A stretch of 64,000 nucleotides of DNA from Dictyophora rubrovolvata. Lineage: Eukaryota > Basidiomycota > Agaricomycetes > Phallales > Phallaceae. The stretch is from contig CP114124.1 in NCBI GenBank assembly GCA_029959195.1, positions 558,001 through 622,000 on the forward strand, written 5' to 3'. Positions 22,325 to 34,066 of this stretch are shown piece by piece (positions within the stretch are counted from its first letter, which is position 1; the number at the start of each line of letters is the position of its first letter). The notes under the pieces were generated by a model. That model did no database searches and was not told the origin of the DNA. It saw only the letters and a list, made by a program, of their open reading frames with translations. The position numbers and the translations under genes are program-made.

Positions 22325-24426
22325 TCAAAACTCGTCGTGGGTGAATCGCCAATCGCTTTTGCCTGGGACACTGGGACTTTCGTATAATAACTTTCTTCCT
22401 TCTTTTCCAAATATACCACCAGGACTTTCCCCAAGTTCACGTGATTTGCGTGCAATCGCTAGTTCATCTGCTAAGAGAGTTTCGGGATCATATGGATCGT
22501 AGTGCTTTGACGGAGTACGGAAGGGACGGGGGAAAATAAGCCGTTGTGGTGTTGCAAACGGAGTGGAATTGCTCCCCCCGGGTGGTGGTGTACTAGGTTG
22601 CAATACAGTCTTCCATTCTGGCTCTAGACTGTTCTTGTAATGGGCTAAACTCAGCGAGGGACTCATTTGTATTCCTTTGTAGGATATAGGTGTTCGCGAC
22701 GGGGACATGGGTCTGTATGGGGGTGTCCTGCATCGAGAGGGAGAATCAGGTCTAGATGAGAGGAAAGGCTCGGAAAGTAATGAAATTGATGGGAAATGCC
22801 GTAGTGAGTGAGATGATACATCTTGGTCATTTAATATCTTGGCAGGCTCATTGCGGTCAATTACGTTAGGTGAATTCTAAGATGTGAGATACTCGTAATC
22901 AGCAAGTGAGAAAATCACGTGGGAGATAATTCAATACCTGTAATTCAAAACCGGCTTCTAGTTTGGCCAAGATATTCGTTGGTGCACATTGGAACTTCCC
23001 TTGAGGATCCAATGAATTCCGTGGGGCCGGTGGAGTACTGTCGCAGGTATCAGAGGGTAAGCTGTCTGAAGGGTATGTACTTTGGGAGGCAGAGAGAGGC
23101 GGCGGTGATGAGGAAAGTGGTGGTGAGGATTTTCGGACAACAGGTTCAGGCGAGGATTGAGATCGTATTCGGGAATTCATTCGTCCGGTGAGGGTGGTCT
23201 CCACATTAGAATTCGACCGATTATGCATTCCCCGTCCTGTTGTTTTTGCCTTTTGGCTGCGTTGGGAACCGTCTTCCTCGCGACTTCGTTTCTTGCTACT
23301 CGAGTTCATCCCTGGGCCTGAACCTTTGGCACCTTTCCTTACAAAATTCCCGCCAGCGAAACAATCTTCGAATCCAGGTCTTATTCTCCAAAATCCACCT
23401 TTGAGACGCGTCTTGCCTTTGCATTTGACTTTCTTCGCTGCAGTCCCGTCTTGGTCATAGACACGCTCAAAAGCTTCATTTACACTTAGGCTATGTCGGA
23501 TTGAGCTCATCCAGGCCTGGTCACGCCGATCGAAATAAGGATATATGGTTGAAATGAATGTGTAGATGTCATTGAGAGGTAAAGCACCCGCGAAAGATGC
23601 GCTAATAGCTTGTCCGATTAACGCTGCAAGGGACCAAACCGGTCTTTCTTCAAAATAAGGACCTGGCGGAAGAGTATATGGAGCCTCCATCGCGGAGATG
23701 GATGTACCTGAAGATGGACCGGCACGGGCGTTCATCATAGCTTGACGTTTTGGCCTTGGGGACGGTGAGTGAGGAAATACAGGAAGGGTCGGATGGATAG
23801 GAGATGATTCTCGAGGCGTCTGGACGGGTGATGATGAAGGGGGCGAAGATGACAAGACACGCGTAGATTCACTACTTTGTAGGCTCTGCCAACGGTTGAC
23901 AAGCACCTTAACTTCTTATTCAGCACTGAGAAGAACAATCATGAAACAAATATGAAGTTACTTTACGAAGCGAGGTATCCGAATCGGAATCTTCGGATTC
24001 CGTTTGACTCTGGGTTGCCTGACGGGATTGCATGAAAGCATCAAGAGAACGCTTTCCCTTCGAGACCGATGACGAAGTAGCTGCTGGGCGCGCTGTGGGT
24101 TCGACAGGGGTGGGTGTGGAAGTGCGACTTGGATTCTTTCCGGCGCGACCAGCAGTGGCCGACGCGCCTTGGGAAGAAATGGTCGACGGTGGCCGTCGTA
24201 AGAGCGCCAACGCCTGACCGCGATAAACCGGGTAAGACGGGGGTAGATTGAGGGGAAACGGCAGCGAACTCTCGGGATAATTGTTGAACGGCGATTGAGT
24301 AGCGAGAATAGAGAGGTTAGAAGTACTGCCAGCAATGAGCGCAACCGCTGTCTTCGACGGTTGATGTTGTGTGTGCTGTGAAGAAAGATCAACGGCAGAC
24401 TCGGGGACGTCAAGACCGTCCGACAT
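22325..24426 (-). CDS. Forkhead-box transcription factor
   Basis: There are three exons: 24426-23962, 23906-22938 and 22876-22325 (661 residues). The forkhead winged-helix domain lies at about residues 243-338. It runs from RPVWSLAALIGQAI through LNDIYTFISTIYPYF and the recognition helix WMSSIRHSLSVNEAF, then after a basic insert (KKVKCKGKTRLKG) ends with GGFWRIRPGF. The flanks are long, serine/proline-rich and probably disordered, with many SP sites as expected of a cyclin-kinase target. Fungal forkhead factors (Fkh, Hcm1 and Sep1 groups) drive cell-cycle genes; I cannot assign the subgroup. ATG 24426 is chosen because it follows a clear non-coding leader, although the frame is open further upstream. 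The gene diverges from the coiled-coil gene, with 173 bases between start codons. Confidence 0.88.
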
Positions 24427-24599
24427 GACAAGCAAACCGTCGAGAAAAGTCGGCCGGCTCAACAAATAAAGCGGGGAGGGGAGGAAGGGAAAAAAAAAGG
24501 CCAAGGGCCCGTGACAGCGATAGAGCGTGTCTGTGACGGAAGGAGCGTGTCGAGGTGTGACTATTGATGTGACGTGTTGTCACCGGCCACAGAGCGAAA

Positions 24600-26341
24600 A
24601 TGACCGCGACCCTGAAGCCACGACTCGATCCGCTTTTATGGGCTCAGCTACGCCCCAGCCTGATTTCTGCTCGTAAAGCAGGTGGTGAGGATGCTAGTCA
24701 AACGTTGTCTGCAGGAAATGTCCCCCTAGTTCCCGAGAACAGGATTGCTACGTCACTGCGCGTCGTCCTACACGATACCAAAAGCGTGATGGAACAGGTA
24801 TTTCCTGTTTCAAAACTTTTATTAGGAGTTTTCTCTTGACACGTTCTTGTTTTGTTTCATAGTTTTCTGATAAACTGAACCACTTACTTTGCGACGTGGA
24901 TAAAACAAGGCGACAGATCGACAAAACTAACGATAACTTCGAGAATGCACATGAAAAAGTCCTCGAGGAACTCGTGGCAACGGGTAGGAAGCTAAATAGT
25001 TCCGTACATTATTTATATGCGTTATGGCTTTATTTAGTTAATCGATGTCAGAAGGGACTGCTCGAAGTACTTGACAACCCAGCACAGACATCCGATCTAA
25101 ACGAAGTCAAAGCATCCCAGATAGAGACTGTGAAAAAGATGGAGCAGTTTGCAACAAGAGTGGATATCATTCAAAACGTTCATTTTCAAACGCCCCATTT
25201 TTCCTCGCCTACTAATAATGCCTTGTTGGTCTAGAGTCTCCAGAGTATTTTGGAGCAGCAGGGCCAAATTCTGACATGTCTATCTAGTCTCACACCAATG
25301 GCTGCTCCTTTACAGGACGTCCCACAACAATTACATCATATTGCATCACAACTCTCTCTTATGCAACCTCTATACCAAAGTCTTCCTGATCAACTCAAGC
25401 TTGTCCAACACGAAACCCAAAATCAAAATATTCAAGCAATTCATGATGCATTTTCAGCGGCATTTTCAACCCCTACAGAAAAAAACCTCGAGTCATTAGG
25501 TCGTGTCGTCTCCGAGTCAGCAACACTTATAACCGCTGCTATAGCTGGGAAATTTAACAACCCGCAAGACCCGACTATGAGCCAGAATCACGATAGACCG
25601 GCTGAATCAGAGGTTTGTTTATCCTTTTCCGATGGTATTACATTCCGTCTTCAAAGGGAACTCAGCCCAATATCAGCTTCGAAGTAAACCAAAATGTTCT
25701 AGGCAATGTATAAACACCAATCCAAATAAAGACATCTCGATGATGATGCTGAGACCTCGAGGTGGACAAGGCGGAACTGATACTAATTCTAGCTTAGGTG
25801 AATCCTGTGACCCAATGTCATGTCCTTCCGGTCCTCGGAAAACTTGTAGCGAACAAGAGTCTGAGCGAGCTCGTTTAGTCAATCCAACTGCACGAAACAA
25901 AACTGCGAAGAGTACTTCGGTGACGAAAAGAAAGTCGAACACTGCATTTCATTCAACTGCGTCTAGAACGAACAAGAAAGTTATAACTAAGGAATCTAAC
26001 CCAAAAGCTCAGGACATTGCAACATTTGATAGGGTCCTTCGTTCACAAAACTGCCAGACTGAGACTGCGCTACTTTCTGGAAGAGGCGATCAAGCTGCTT
26101 CATTATCAAACGAATCTATTCCGTCTGTCAACCCTCTCAACAAGATCTTAGATGATCCGCCATCTACTGGTAGTCGTGACGAAATTTCTCCAGTAGTCCC
26201 AGCTCCTCTACCAAAACGAGTAAGTCACTTTATATCCCACCATCGCACTAAAACTCCTAAACCACGACGTATCAGAGAATGTTACTTCCTTCCGACCCTG
26301 ATCAACAAGTGGACTTTGAACTAGACTGGGGCCAGATATGA
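24600..26341 (+). CDS. Unrecognised coiled-coil protein with acidic C-terminal tail
   Basis: There are six exons: 24600-24797, 24863-24983, 25038-25177, 25235-25612, 25677-26219 and 26276-26341. They sum to 1,446 bases (481 residues) with consistent phases. I do not recognise the family. Residues about 66-155 are rich in heptad-like Leu/Ile/Val with Lys/Glu (for example DKTRRQIDKTNDNFENAHEK and ASQIETVKKMEQFATRVDII) and should form coiled coils. A second helical stretch follows, with repeated SLQSIL, HHIASQLSLMQ and LPDQLKLVQHE. The C-terminal 200 residues are polar, basic and probably disordered, ending in DPDQQVDFELDWGQI, an acidic-aromatic tail that looks like a docking peptide. There is no signal peptide or membrane segment. 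It shares a short divergent promoter with the forkhead gene. The splice between exons 4 and 5 was chosen to keep the long downstream frame. Confidence 0.65.
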
Positions 26342-27886
26342 TCTGAACAGTTCCATTTTGTCGCGGATGCTCGAGCTTCCATTTACCGTGGAGTGTATAT
26401 GCTGCGCGTTTATGTGAGAAATGAGACATGCTTTGAAGTCTTCGAATAAACTTCCTTTTTTCCTCTGCGTGTTAGCATCATGACGCATGACACCCTATTA
26501 AGTCCAGGTCCAGCATAAGAAAGAATTCGCTTTGCCCTGAAGGCAGAAATCATTTTTCTGCTAGACGGTTAACGCCTAAGGTTGCGAGAACATCCAGGCC
26601 TAGAATTCTGCCCTTAGTTACTTCCTCTTCTGAATACCATATAGAAGTCATCGTAGCTGAATCTCCTAGCAAAAGCGGCATTGATCATGGGCAAGACCCA
26701 GGAAATTGATAGGCAATCGTGTGTTCATGTGTTTCTAAGGAACTTCATTCTCCTTAAAGGACCGAGATAAAAAATTTTCAAAAAAAAATATTTGTGGACA
26801 GCAAAGGAGTTCGTCAATTTATGAGTACTAGACATACGTGTTGTGTTAGGTATCCATCCAGTTTCCACCTCCTATATACTTAAGGGCAATGGGGACCTCA
26901 ACTGAACTTAGTTGGCAATTTTTCATCTTAAAAATGCTTTGTCCAGGCAGGTGTTGAAACTAATGACAAATGAGTTTTCGAGCAATTGATGGTTGCAAAT
27001 ATATTCCGATGAAACTCGCACCTTAAGTTTTAAAGTAAGCTTTAAGTTACCGGTAGTTTTTTGTGCTAGCCGATGGTATCGGCAGGCTCTTCGCCATGCT
27101 CTCGGACCGTTGATCATTATGAGCTTAACTCGCGATGACTCCACTGAAAATAACTCTTCGTATTAACATCACGAATTTTGAGGGTAATAATCAATTTGGA
27201 TTCCCAAGTCAGGTGCTAGTTCTTGTCCCTATCTTTTTGTTGTCTTTTTCCGAGATTCTAGAATGACGTCCGGTAAACATCGTCTCAGCACGTTCAGGAG
27301 TGATAATTGAAAGCGTAGTGCCTAGGGTGCTCTATCCATTCATTTTCAGTTTAATAAGCACTTCATCAATCTACGGTCATACTTCCAAATCAAGTGCTGC
27401 CAAATTAGCAACGTCTCACCATTGAAGGTGCAATGACAGCACTAGCTAAAAGCGGCCTTTCTCTATGGTTGTTTAAGGCTTCGTATATATAAATGGGAGG
27501 GCATCTCCCGTTGTCATTTAAATTAACGTTAGTAGTAGACTATTGTAAGTACCCGTGAGGTACCGGAAGTGCAAAGCACAAAATATAGAGGTAAATCGAC
27601 AACATATGTATAATAGATAACTAAACACACACACACATATATATATGTATGGATGAGGTGTGTGCATAAATGAGGCAATGCCCGAAGGACAAAGAGAGGG
27701 AACGTCTGAATACATAAAGGAAGGAAATTGCGCAGCGGACAATCGTATTAAATGATGTAATCTAAATAGGGACGAAAGGAAGTCAAAAAAGAATGGCTCC
27801 GAGTGTAAGGAGTGTAGCTCCCTTACAGTATAGTGATGAGCGACGCCACATCATAACACTAGTGTGACTACAGCTAATCGCTATTC
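26342..27886. other. Gene-poor intergenic region carrying a dispersed repeat
   Basis: I found no supportable gene. The region includes repeat copy 1 (27,013-27,384). AT-rich DNA and a short (CA)n/(TA)n tract near 27,626-27,646 sit downstream of protease copy B. Confidence 0.6.
27013..27384 (-). repeat. Dispersed repeat, copy 1 (unclassified)
   Basis: Read on the minus strand, this matches the plus strand at 35,649-36,805 once the 792-base insertion there is left out. Shared landmarks in order are GACCGTAGATTGATGAAG, TTCTAGAATCTCG, GACAACAAAA, AAAATTCGTGA, GCCGATACCATCGGCTAGCA and TTAAGGTGCGAGT. Identity looks like 75-85 percent with small gaps. The short inner palindrome CCGATACCATCGG is kept in both. 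I cannot see coding capacity or clear termini, so the class is open. Confidence 0.75.
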
Positions 27887-29544
27887 CTACTTCTTCTTAG
27901 ATAAATTAAATTTCGTCTCAGCAATTCCTACTCGACGGCCCTGATCGGAACTGTCGAAAACAAGATAGTATTGTGACCTGCGCATAAAATTTCAATGATG
28001 AGCAACTACGTATTAGGAGAGACACATACAACCAATACAACCCATTTATACTAAAACTTTGAGGAAAATTGCTTTTAAGCGAAGTATCTCCCAAATTTGC
28101 AGCGATAAGATATGTGGCACCGGGTGCTCCATCAATGTCGGTATTGAATTCCTGAGGCCATATTTGGGCCTCAGCTGTGAATTCGTATCGAGTCTACCAC
28201 GGAATAAATAAACCCCCACACCGCGGAAAATAAACAAAACCTCACATCTCCTAATTGAAAGAACAGGCTTTTCAATTGTCCGGGATCATCAACTCTCAAC
28301 AAACCAGTCTTGTCGTCTATAGTAGCATTGGTTGCCTGCATGTAACTCTGAAAAGACGCATTCGTGAGCCCCAACAACGTCGTGCCTATAATCAACCCTA
28401 CGTTCAACCAGGCAGAATAGCAGCACATGGCGGAGGCTTACCGGTATCCATGATGGCTGGACCATCAAGTATCATCGTTGCATTTTCTCCCTCACCATAT
28501 CTAATATAAACACGATGAGCTACGTGTATTTCAAATAACCAATTTGAATTAGATCCTACGTGATTGTTTGATTAACGCTATAAAAACGGACAAGGGAGGA
28601 GTCCTTCGCCTCCAAGTTAGGGACATAGTTGATAGGAGTTGTTAGCCCTTCTGTACTTATTCCGCCAAAATCAATGTGTCCTGAAAGGTTTTTACCCACG
28701 GGAGGTATAAATACTGCAGTAATATTCCGATGTATTATTTGTTCCGTGAGCATATTATCCGTTGGAGTAGGAATAAGCTCATGTGGCTGCACCGTGTCGA
28801 TGGTAAGATCAATCGGGCCAATACCGACAAGACCGTCAACGCCTGAACAAAATCTTTTTGGATATCGTGAAAACTTGGTGACAATGTTACAATACCTTCA
28901 AACCCAAACGATACACTTGCTACCCCGAAGGTTTGATTGATTGAGGGCACTCCAGGAAGTTTCATAATGTCAGAAACTGAAAAATGATATTAGGACTTCA
29001 GCATCATGAGAGATTAATTTTCAAAGCTTTTCTTACACAGACTGCCAGTGACATTTCCGGAACCATATGTAACGTTAAAATCTTTTCCAATATCACGAGA
29101 TTGGTCTGAAGGAAGATATGGGTGGGATCTATTAGATCCTATCCATGAATTCGAGCTACCAGAGTCGATAAGAATTGTGTAATTCCCATTTCCAATTTGA
29201 ATATCCATAATAACCCCGAACAGCTGAAATATAATTAGCAAATATACGCCATTGAGAATCAAGGTAGGCCGTACGCCGGCATCCATGTTGGAGGCATCAG
29301 GAGCACCAGGAGGTAAGAAGGGAGACTCCGCGGGATCGCTGTCGCCAAAAAGTGCCAGAGCGCGCGCAAAATCTTGTCGTATAATATCGTGCCCAGTTTT
29401 TTCACTGCCACGAAGATTATCAATCAGTCTAGTGGGTATAGAGAATGTGATGTCTTGTGAGACAGCGGAAGCTCTAACGAGGGTTTGGTCGCCGAAGGCA
29501 GAAATAATGGCACATAAAATCAAAGATAGAATACACCCTTTCAT
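27887..29544 (-). CDS. Secreted pepsin-family (A1) aspartic protease, copy B (intact)
   Basis: The gene is multi-exon, with start ATG at 29544 and stop TAG at 27889-27887. The N-terminus MKGCILSLILCAIISAFGDQ is a signal peptide, followed by a propeptide-like segment. The first catalytic motif is ILIDSGSSNSWIGS (Asp near residue 110; Ser in place of the usual Thr is accepted in the family). YGSG of the flap follows in NVTYGSGNVTG, then VDGLVGIGPIDLT. The second catalytic motif is IMDTG|TTLLG, split by an intron. The order matches polyporopepsin-like proteases, which digest extracellular protein at acid pH. Intron 1 is best taken from GTACGG to TTTCAG (51 bases, branch-like GCTAATT). A TATATAAT element lies about 50 bases upstream of the ATG. 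This is the only copy of its family here with both catalytic motifs and all joins in order. Confidence 0.85.
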
Positions 29545-30199
29545 GGTGAATCAAGGTACTTGGGGGTTATCGGAAACAGCAGCGAATGCCCAAGGTATTA
29601 TATACTATGCACGCATTCATACCCGATTGAATGGCCCGGCGGTCTGACACCGACGGCTCTTTCTGAACGTATATATGACCAATATCGAGGAAGCATCAGT
29701 GGAGCAGCATTTGAATTGACCGAAATGACTCTCACCCTGCAATAAATATTGTTTTGAGCACCCGCTCGTTTCTCCAGTTTCTCTTCGGCGATTCACAAAG
29801 GAGTGGAACGAACTATAGATTACCAGAAGTTTGACGACCTTATTACATATGGCGCCATGGCCATGTGCCGACCAAACCTGTCTAAGTGTTCTTCTATTAC
29901 GAATCCTTTCTTGACCTCTGGTCTGGTATTGTCTTCCAAATGATGTCTACTTTAGACACACTCACGCTTTGAGTAAGTGAATGACAAGTATTCATTTGAC
30001 GCTGAACTCGGACCACTAACGGATATGGTGGACGTGATTTTGCTTTCGAGTTTATTGCCATGCTTTCTTCTCAAACGACTCCTCACTTTTCTATTGCTGT
30101 AAAGGTATCACACACGATCACTACATCATTCCAAATCTAGGAGAGCAGAGATTTAAAAGCTCCAACAGAGAAAAAAAATTAACAGCTATCACTGACAGA
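29545..30199. other. Intergenic region upstream of protease copy B
   Basis: The region holds the promoter of copy B and the 3' flank of RanGAP. I see no gene or repeat beyond the TATA-like element. Confidence 0.5.
29595..29603 (-). promoter_or_regulatory. TATA element of protease copy B
   Basis: TATATAAT on the minus strand lies about 50 bases upstream of the MKG start. Copy D has a comparable TATA-like element before its MKG start, which supports MKG as the family's start. Confidence 0.5.
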
Positions 30200-31497
30200 C
30201 TATTTCTTTATGTTCAACTTGGCACCCATAAGCTCAGCCAAATCATCCACGCTCGTGTCTTCTTTCTTCACTTCTGGAACTTTGACCTCGACTTCCCCAA
30301 CAAACCGTGTTTCTGTCTTTTCGTCTTTGGCATCTTCCGACTTTAATAAGGCATCAACGTCTTGGTCTTCTGTAATCAATTGTCCTTCGCGTGTCGGATC
30401 TTCCATACACTCCTTTAAGGCATCAATGGCCTCGTTATCTTCAAGATCGTCGTTATCGGCAACAACAAGGACCTTCAAACTCGGGAGTGTATCTTGAATT
30501 ATGGTGGACAACTTTTCGTAATGAGCCTCGGTTAGATCATTTCCTTGAAGCATCAAGGTATGTAGATCAGGATATGGACTTTCGCCTAGTACATTGATTA
30601 TCTCCCAGCTTCCAACGTCGGTTAAATAACAATCGCTGAGGTCTAGGTATTCAAGATGTTTCGCATTTCGAACCGCATCGGCAAGTAATCGCGATCCTCG
30701 ACTATCTGGTGCATCGTCTTCATTATCTTCGTTCCGCGACGTTGAATCGCGTAAATTCAAGTAACGCAAGTCATGGCATTTCGCAAGACCTTTCGCAATG
30801 ACTCTAATACCGTCTTCGCGAAAACCATTGTTCGACAACTTGACTTTTTGGAGGTTGGGATGTGCGGCAATCGCCTCGCCCCATGCAGCGGCGGAGCCGT
30901 CTTCGAGACGATTGCGCGCACAGAGGAGCACGCGGAGGGCAGATGGTCGGCCACTTTCCCGGCGTTTGGTGGCAAGCTGTTGAATTGCCTCCGCGATGGC
31001 TTTTCCTGCCTCAGGGCCGAACCCATTGTTGACAAGTTTTAGAACCTGCAAATTTGATAATTGGGAAAGGAAGGGTATCAAGACGCGATAGATTTGAGCG
31101 CCAACCGCGTTGTCGCTGAAGTTTAACTCGATCAAAGAGTTGAGAGAAAGTAAAGGCGAGCAGACGTGTGGGAGGGCGACTAAAACTTCTTCGACTGGAC
31201 GACTGGCGAAGATGGCTGAGAGACCTGCTGCCTTAATTTATTTGTTATAGATTATTATTATTTTTGCTTTTAGTTAAAGCTTCTAAAGCAGATTTGATTG
31301 ACAGATTATACCTTAAGATGCTTCATTTGAGATAATAGACTGCCTAAAGCCTCGGACGCTGGAATACCAAATGTATTACTCGTCAAAACTAATTCCTGTA
31401 ATTCTTCGACATTCGTATCGGTAAATAGTTTCTTGACATCTTCAGCGGTTTCTAGACGCAGTCCCTTGTTGGCGATGTTGAAGATGGATGAAGACAT
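30200..31497 (-). CDS. RNA1: Ran GTPase-activating protein (Rna1/RanGAP)
   Basis: There are two exons: 31497-31312 and 31231-30200, joined by an 80-base GT-AG intron after MKHLK. The protein has about 405 residues. It is a leucine-rich-repeat protein of the ribonuclease-inhibitor type, with repeats such as LIELNFSDNAVG, LQVLKLVNNGFGPEAG, LRVLLCARNRLEDGSA and LEYLDLSDCYLTDVG. The catalytic arginine-finger-like region of RanGAP is represented by the conserved CARNRLE turn. An acidic tail follows, as in Rna1. RanGAP triggers GTP hydrolysis by Ran in the cytoplasm and so sets the direction of nuclear transport. The first ATG in frame is 31497; the frame is open a little further but begins with TTG. 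Confidence 0.92.
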
Positions 31498-33364
31498 GAT
31501 GACATTCAAAAGAAAGATAAGCGCCCAGTATTAGGTAAATCGGCGCGCCATCGATCTGCTTCAAATCCTCTCATCCCGGATCCGAGCCATCTCCAATCAT
31601 CATGAATAAATATTTGGGCTGCAACGATCATACAAATCGATTAACTAACAACGATAGGTTGCCGACCGCAACTGAGGATTAGAGTTGAGAATACAGGGAT
31701 CTTCGGTAGGCATCTCTACAGGCTATTTATACATTCTCCGGGGGGGCCCGATGTCCAATACTAGTTAGTGATACAACACATGATTGATAGTAGGCCACAT
31801 CTGTACTTCTTGTGTGCTCCGCTCTCGCTCGTCTCAATACCGTTGAACGTGCCGATCTTTTCGAAGGCGCCTGGGGTTGAAGATCACCGGTGAATTGAGT
31901 GCAATACGTGGTTTGAATTGGGATACATTAAGAGCCAGGTCACCCCAATTCATTAGTTCAAGCATCATAGAAACCTGGCTGACAACGAATTCGTATACAT
32001 ATACTTGCAAACGAATACACTATATACATTATAATATGTATTCATATTCATTTTGCCAGCACATACATATATTCACGGGCGCGTTAGGAAGTTCAGTGAT
32101 TGGCAGTGGCTGCTCCGTTCTTTCAGGTTCGACATCGTTCGCCCGAAAAGCTGTGTTCAACTTGGCTCAAAAACGGATCAGAAGACATGCGTGTTTTTAA
32201 CTCTTACGAAGAGCGGAGCTTCTGAATTGGAAAAACTCCGTAGTTGGGCGCCGCAAGTTAAAGATCATTGCCTAAAGAATGAGAACTAGGAAATGGAGGT
32301 ACCTTGGGTACTGCTGGGCACTCGCAAGTCCCGGCACTCACTGATTATGCAGCCCGCGTTTTGAAGCCAGTCTTTACCAGTAGGGCTATCTTTCAAATTC
32401 AACTATACTCCGGCGTGGTTGAGGAAATCAGAGAAAGGGGATTAACATATCAACTGAAGAGTAGTTAAACTTGTTATCGGTTCGGAGTTGTCGGTTTTCT
32501 ATAACTTATTTCAAAGCGGACAGGGAAGAGGGTGTGACCGTGCCGTGACGCCTCCTCAAAACTTGCATCATCCTCGTTGTTTTTATGGATGTGTAAATAT
32601 TGATCCGCTCTTCCAAACCCATCCTTTCTTTTATAAGTTCGCACAATTCATGGGTCATAAATCTAAATCGTTGTGCGCCCTCCCAGACTGAGGTCCAGCT
32701 ACGGCCAAATTGCGCTTCAATTCGAAAGCCTTCCTTTTGCCGTAGTAATCTTCAAGATCTGATATCTGATAGCTTGCCTACCTGTGCGAAGCTGTATAAC
32801 AACAAGTATGTCTCTCTTATGGGCTCATTGTTTCTATCTCAACTTTCATTTACAACGCCCTAATTTTTATGTAACATAACTGAGCTAACACATGATTGAT
32901 TTTAGGGCACACGGATACCGGAACAAGAAGTGAAGAAGTTAAAAGAGCAGCCCCGCCATTTTTGTCCATTCAAACAAAGTGTCAGACAATAAGCCACATT
33001 TAGGCATTTGAGGATATCTGGTCACCGGTCCCGGTTACAGTCCACTGATTTTATTCTTCTGGCCAACACACTCGTCTTCATCAATCATCAAATTCTATCA
33101 TTCACTTGATTTCGCGCTCTTCGCCCGGTTTCAACTTTGCGTTCACCCGGTTAATTCACGCGGTAGTCAAGGCGAATACTATTGACCTACATAATCAAAT
33201 ATAAAGGAGCCTATTGCCAACGGAATAGTTCTGGAGCTTTGACACTTGTTACACAAACCTCTCCCACTTTTTTCGCCTTAGAAACTTTTATTCTTTCGTA
33301 GGTCACTCCTGTCTTCCAAACCAAGGAATCATGTTTCTCAACGATACCAATTAGATCAATTATC
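31498..33364. other. Gene-poor intergenic region
   Basis: I see no supportable gene. Short open frames at about 31,877-32,290 and 32,488-32,863 lack recognisable domains, codon bias or convincing splice structure. The last 200 bases are the promoter of the F-box-like gene at 33,365. Confidence 0.5.
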
Positions 33365-34066
33365 ATGCCATCTCCCAATCCACCACCTGTTCATTTCAAC
33401 GGGCCCATCGAGCTCGTACGAATGATATTCGACACAGCCGCCCAAGAAGACAAGCAAAGTGCTTCCACACTCATGTCCGTATGTCGGTCAACGAAAGACT
33501 GGGCTTCGCCAATTCTTTACGACAGCGTAGTCATGGACAACCGACGCGCGGCCCGTTTCGCAGACATCTCAAAGAGCTCCAACGTTTTACAAAACACACG
33601 ACACTTGAAGGTCGACTGCATGCCTACGGCAGACGCGTCATTCGTCGCACTCTGTCCTTCAGTGGAAACTTTGACTATAGCGAATTACGATTTACAGCAG
33701 CTTTCGCAGTTAGCATCAAATATGGCGCGCTTGCGGAAAGTGAATGTCAAGGGGTGTATGCGATATGCCAGCGTCATTTCTGGGGTGGGAATGGGAAACG
33801 TCACGCACCTCACTTTCGAAGACGATGTACCTCGTCTCGACGCCACTTTCATGGACAGGCTGCGTAACCTGACATCCTTCCAATGCAAGTTCGTGCGCTC
33901 GAAAAAGACGATGCACGAAGAACTGGAAAGATGCCTAAGCATCGTTCTCAGCTGTGATAGATTGAAGAAGGTGACCATTGTATGTTCACCATCGGATGAA
34001 AGATACCTCAGGGATCGTGTTGGATCATGGACGGCAGACGCTAGAATCAGTTATCATTCTCCTTAG
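33365..34066 (+). CDS. Short F-box-like protein, single exon
   Basis: This is an uninterrupted frame of 233 residues. The N-terminus PIELVRMIFDTAAQEDKQSA with LMSVCRSTKDWASPILYDSV follows the basidiomycete F-box-like pattern (hydrophobic helix, then V-C-R...W...LY). The F-box recruits substrates to SCF ubiquitin ligases by binding Skp1. After it come leucine-rich stretches (RHLKVDCM, VETLTIANYDLQQL, VTHLTFED) like degenerate leucine-rich repeats, but only about four. Most fungal relatives are 350-550 residues long, so this may be a short or truncated member, although it ends in a clean stop. Confidence 0.7.
   Translation: MPSPNPPPVHFNGPIELVRMIFDTAAQEDKQSASTLMSVCRSTKDWASPILYDSVVMDNRRAARFADISKSSNVLQNTRHLKVDCMPTADASFVALCPSVETLTIANYDLQQLSQLASNMARLRKVNVKGCMRYASVISGVGMGNVTHLTFEDDVPRLDATFMDRLRNLTSFQCKFVRSKKTMHEELERCLSIVLSCDRLKKVTIVCSPSDERYLRDRVGSWTADARISYHSP

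Noticed and set aside
29014-29544. A 24-base intron in protease copy B (GTATAT...TTTCAG)
   Set aside because: It is too short to be spliced. A 51-base intron with donor GTACGG and the same acceptor fits the family intron position better.
31877-32863. Possible gene from two open frames on the plus strand
   Set aside because: There is no recognisable domain, no consistent splice sites and AT-rich simple sequence inside the first frame; it looks like chance.
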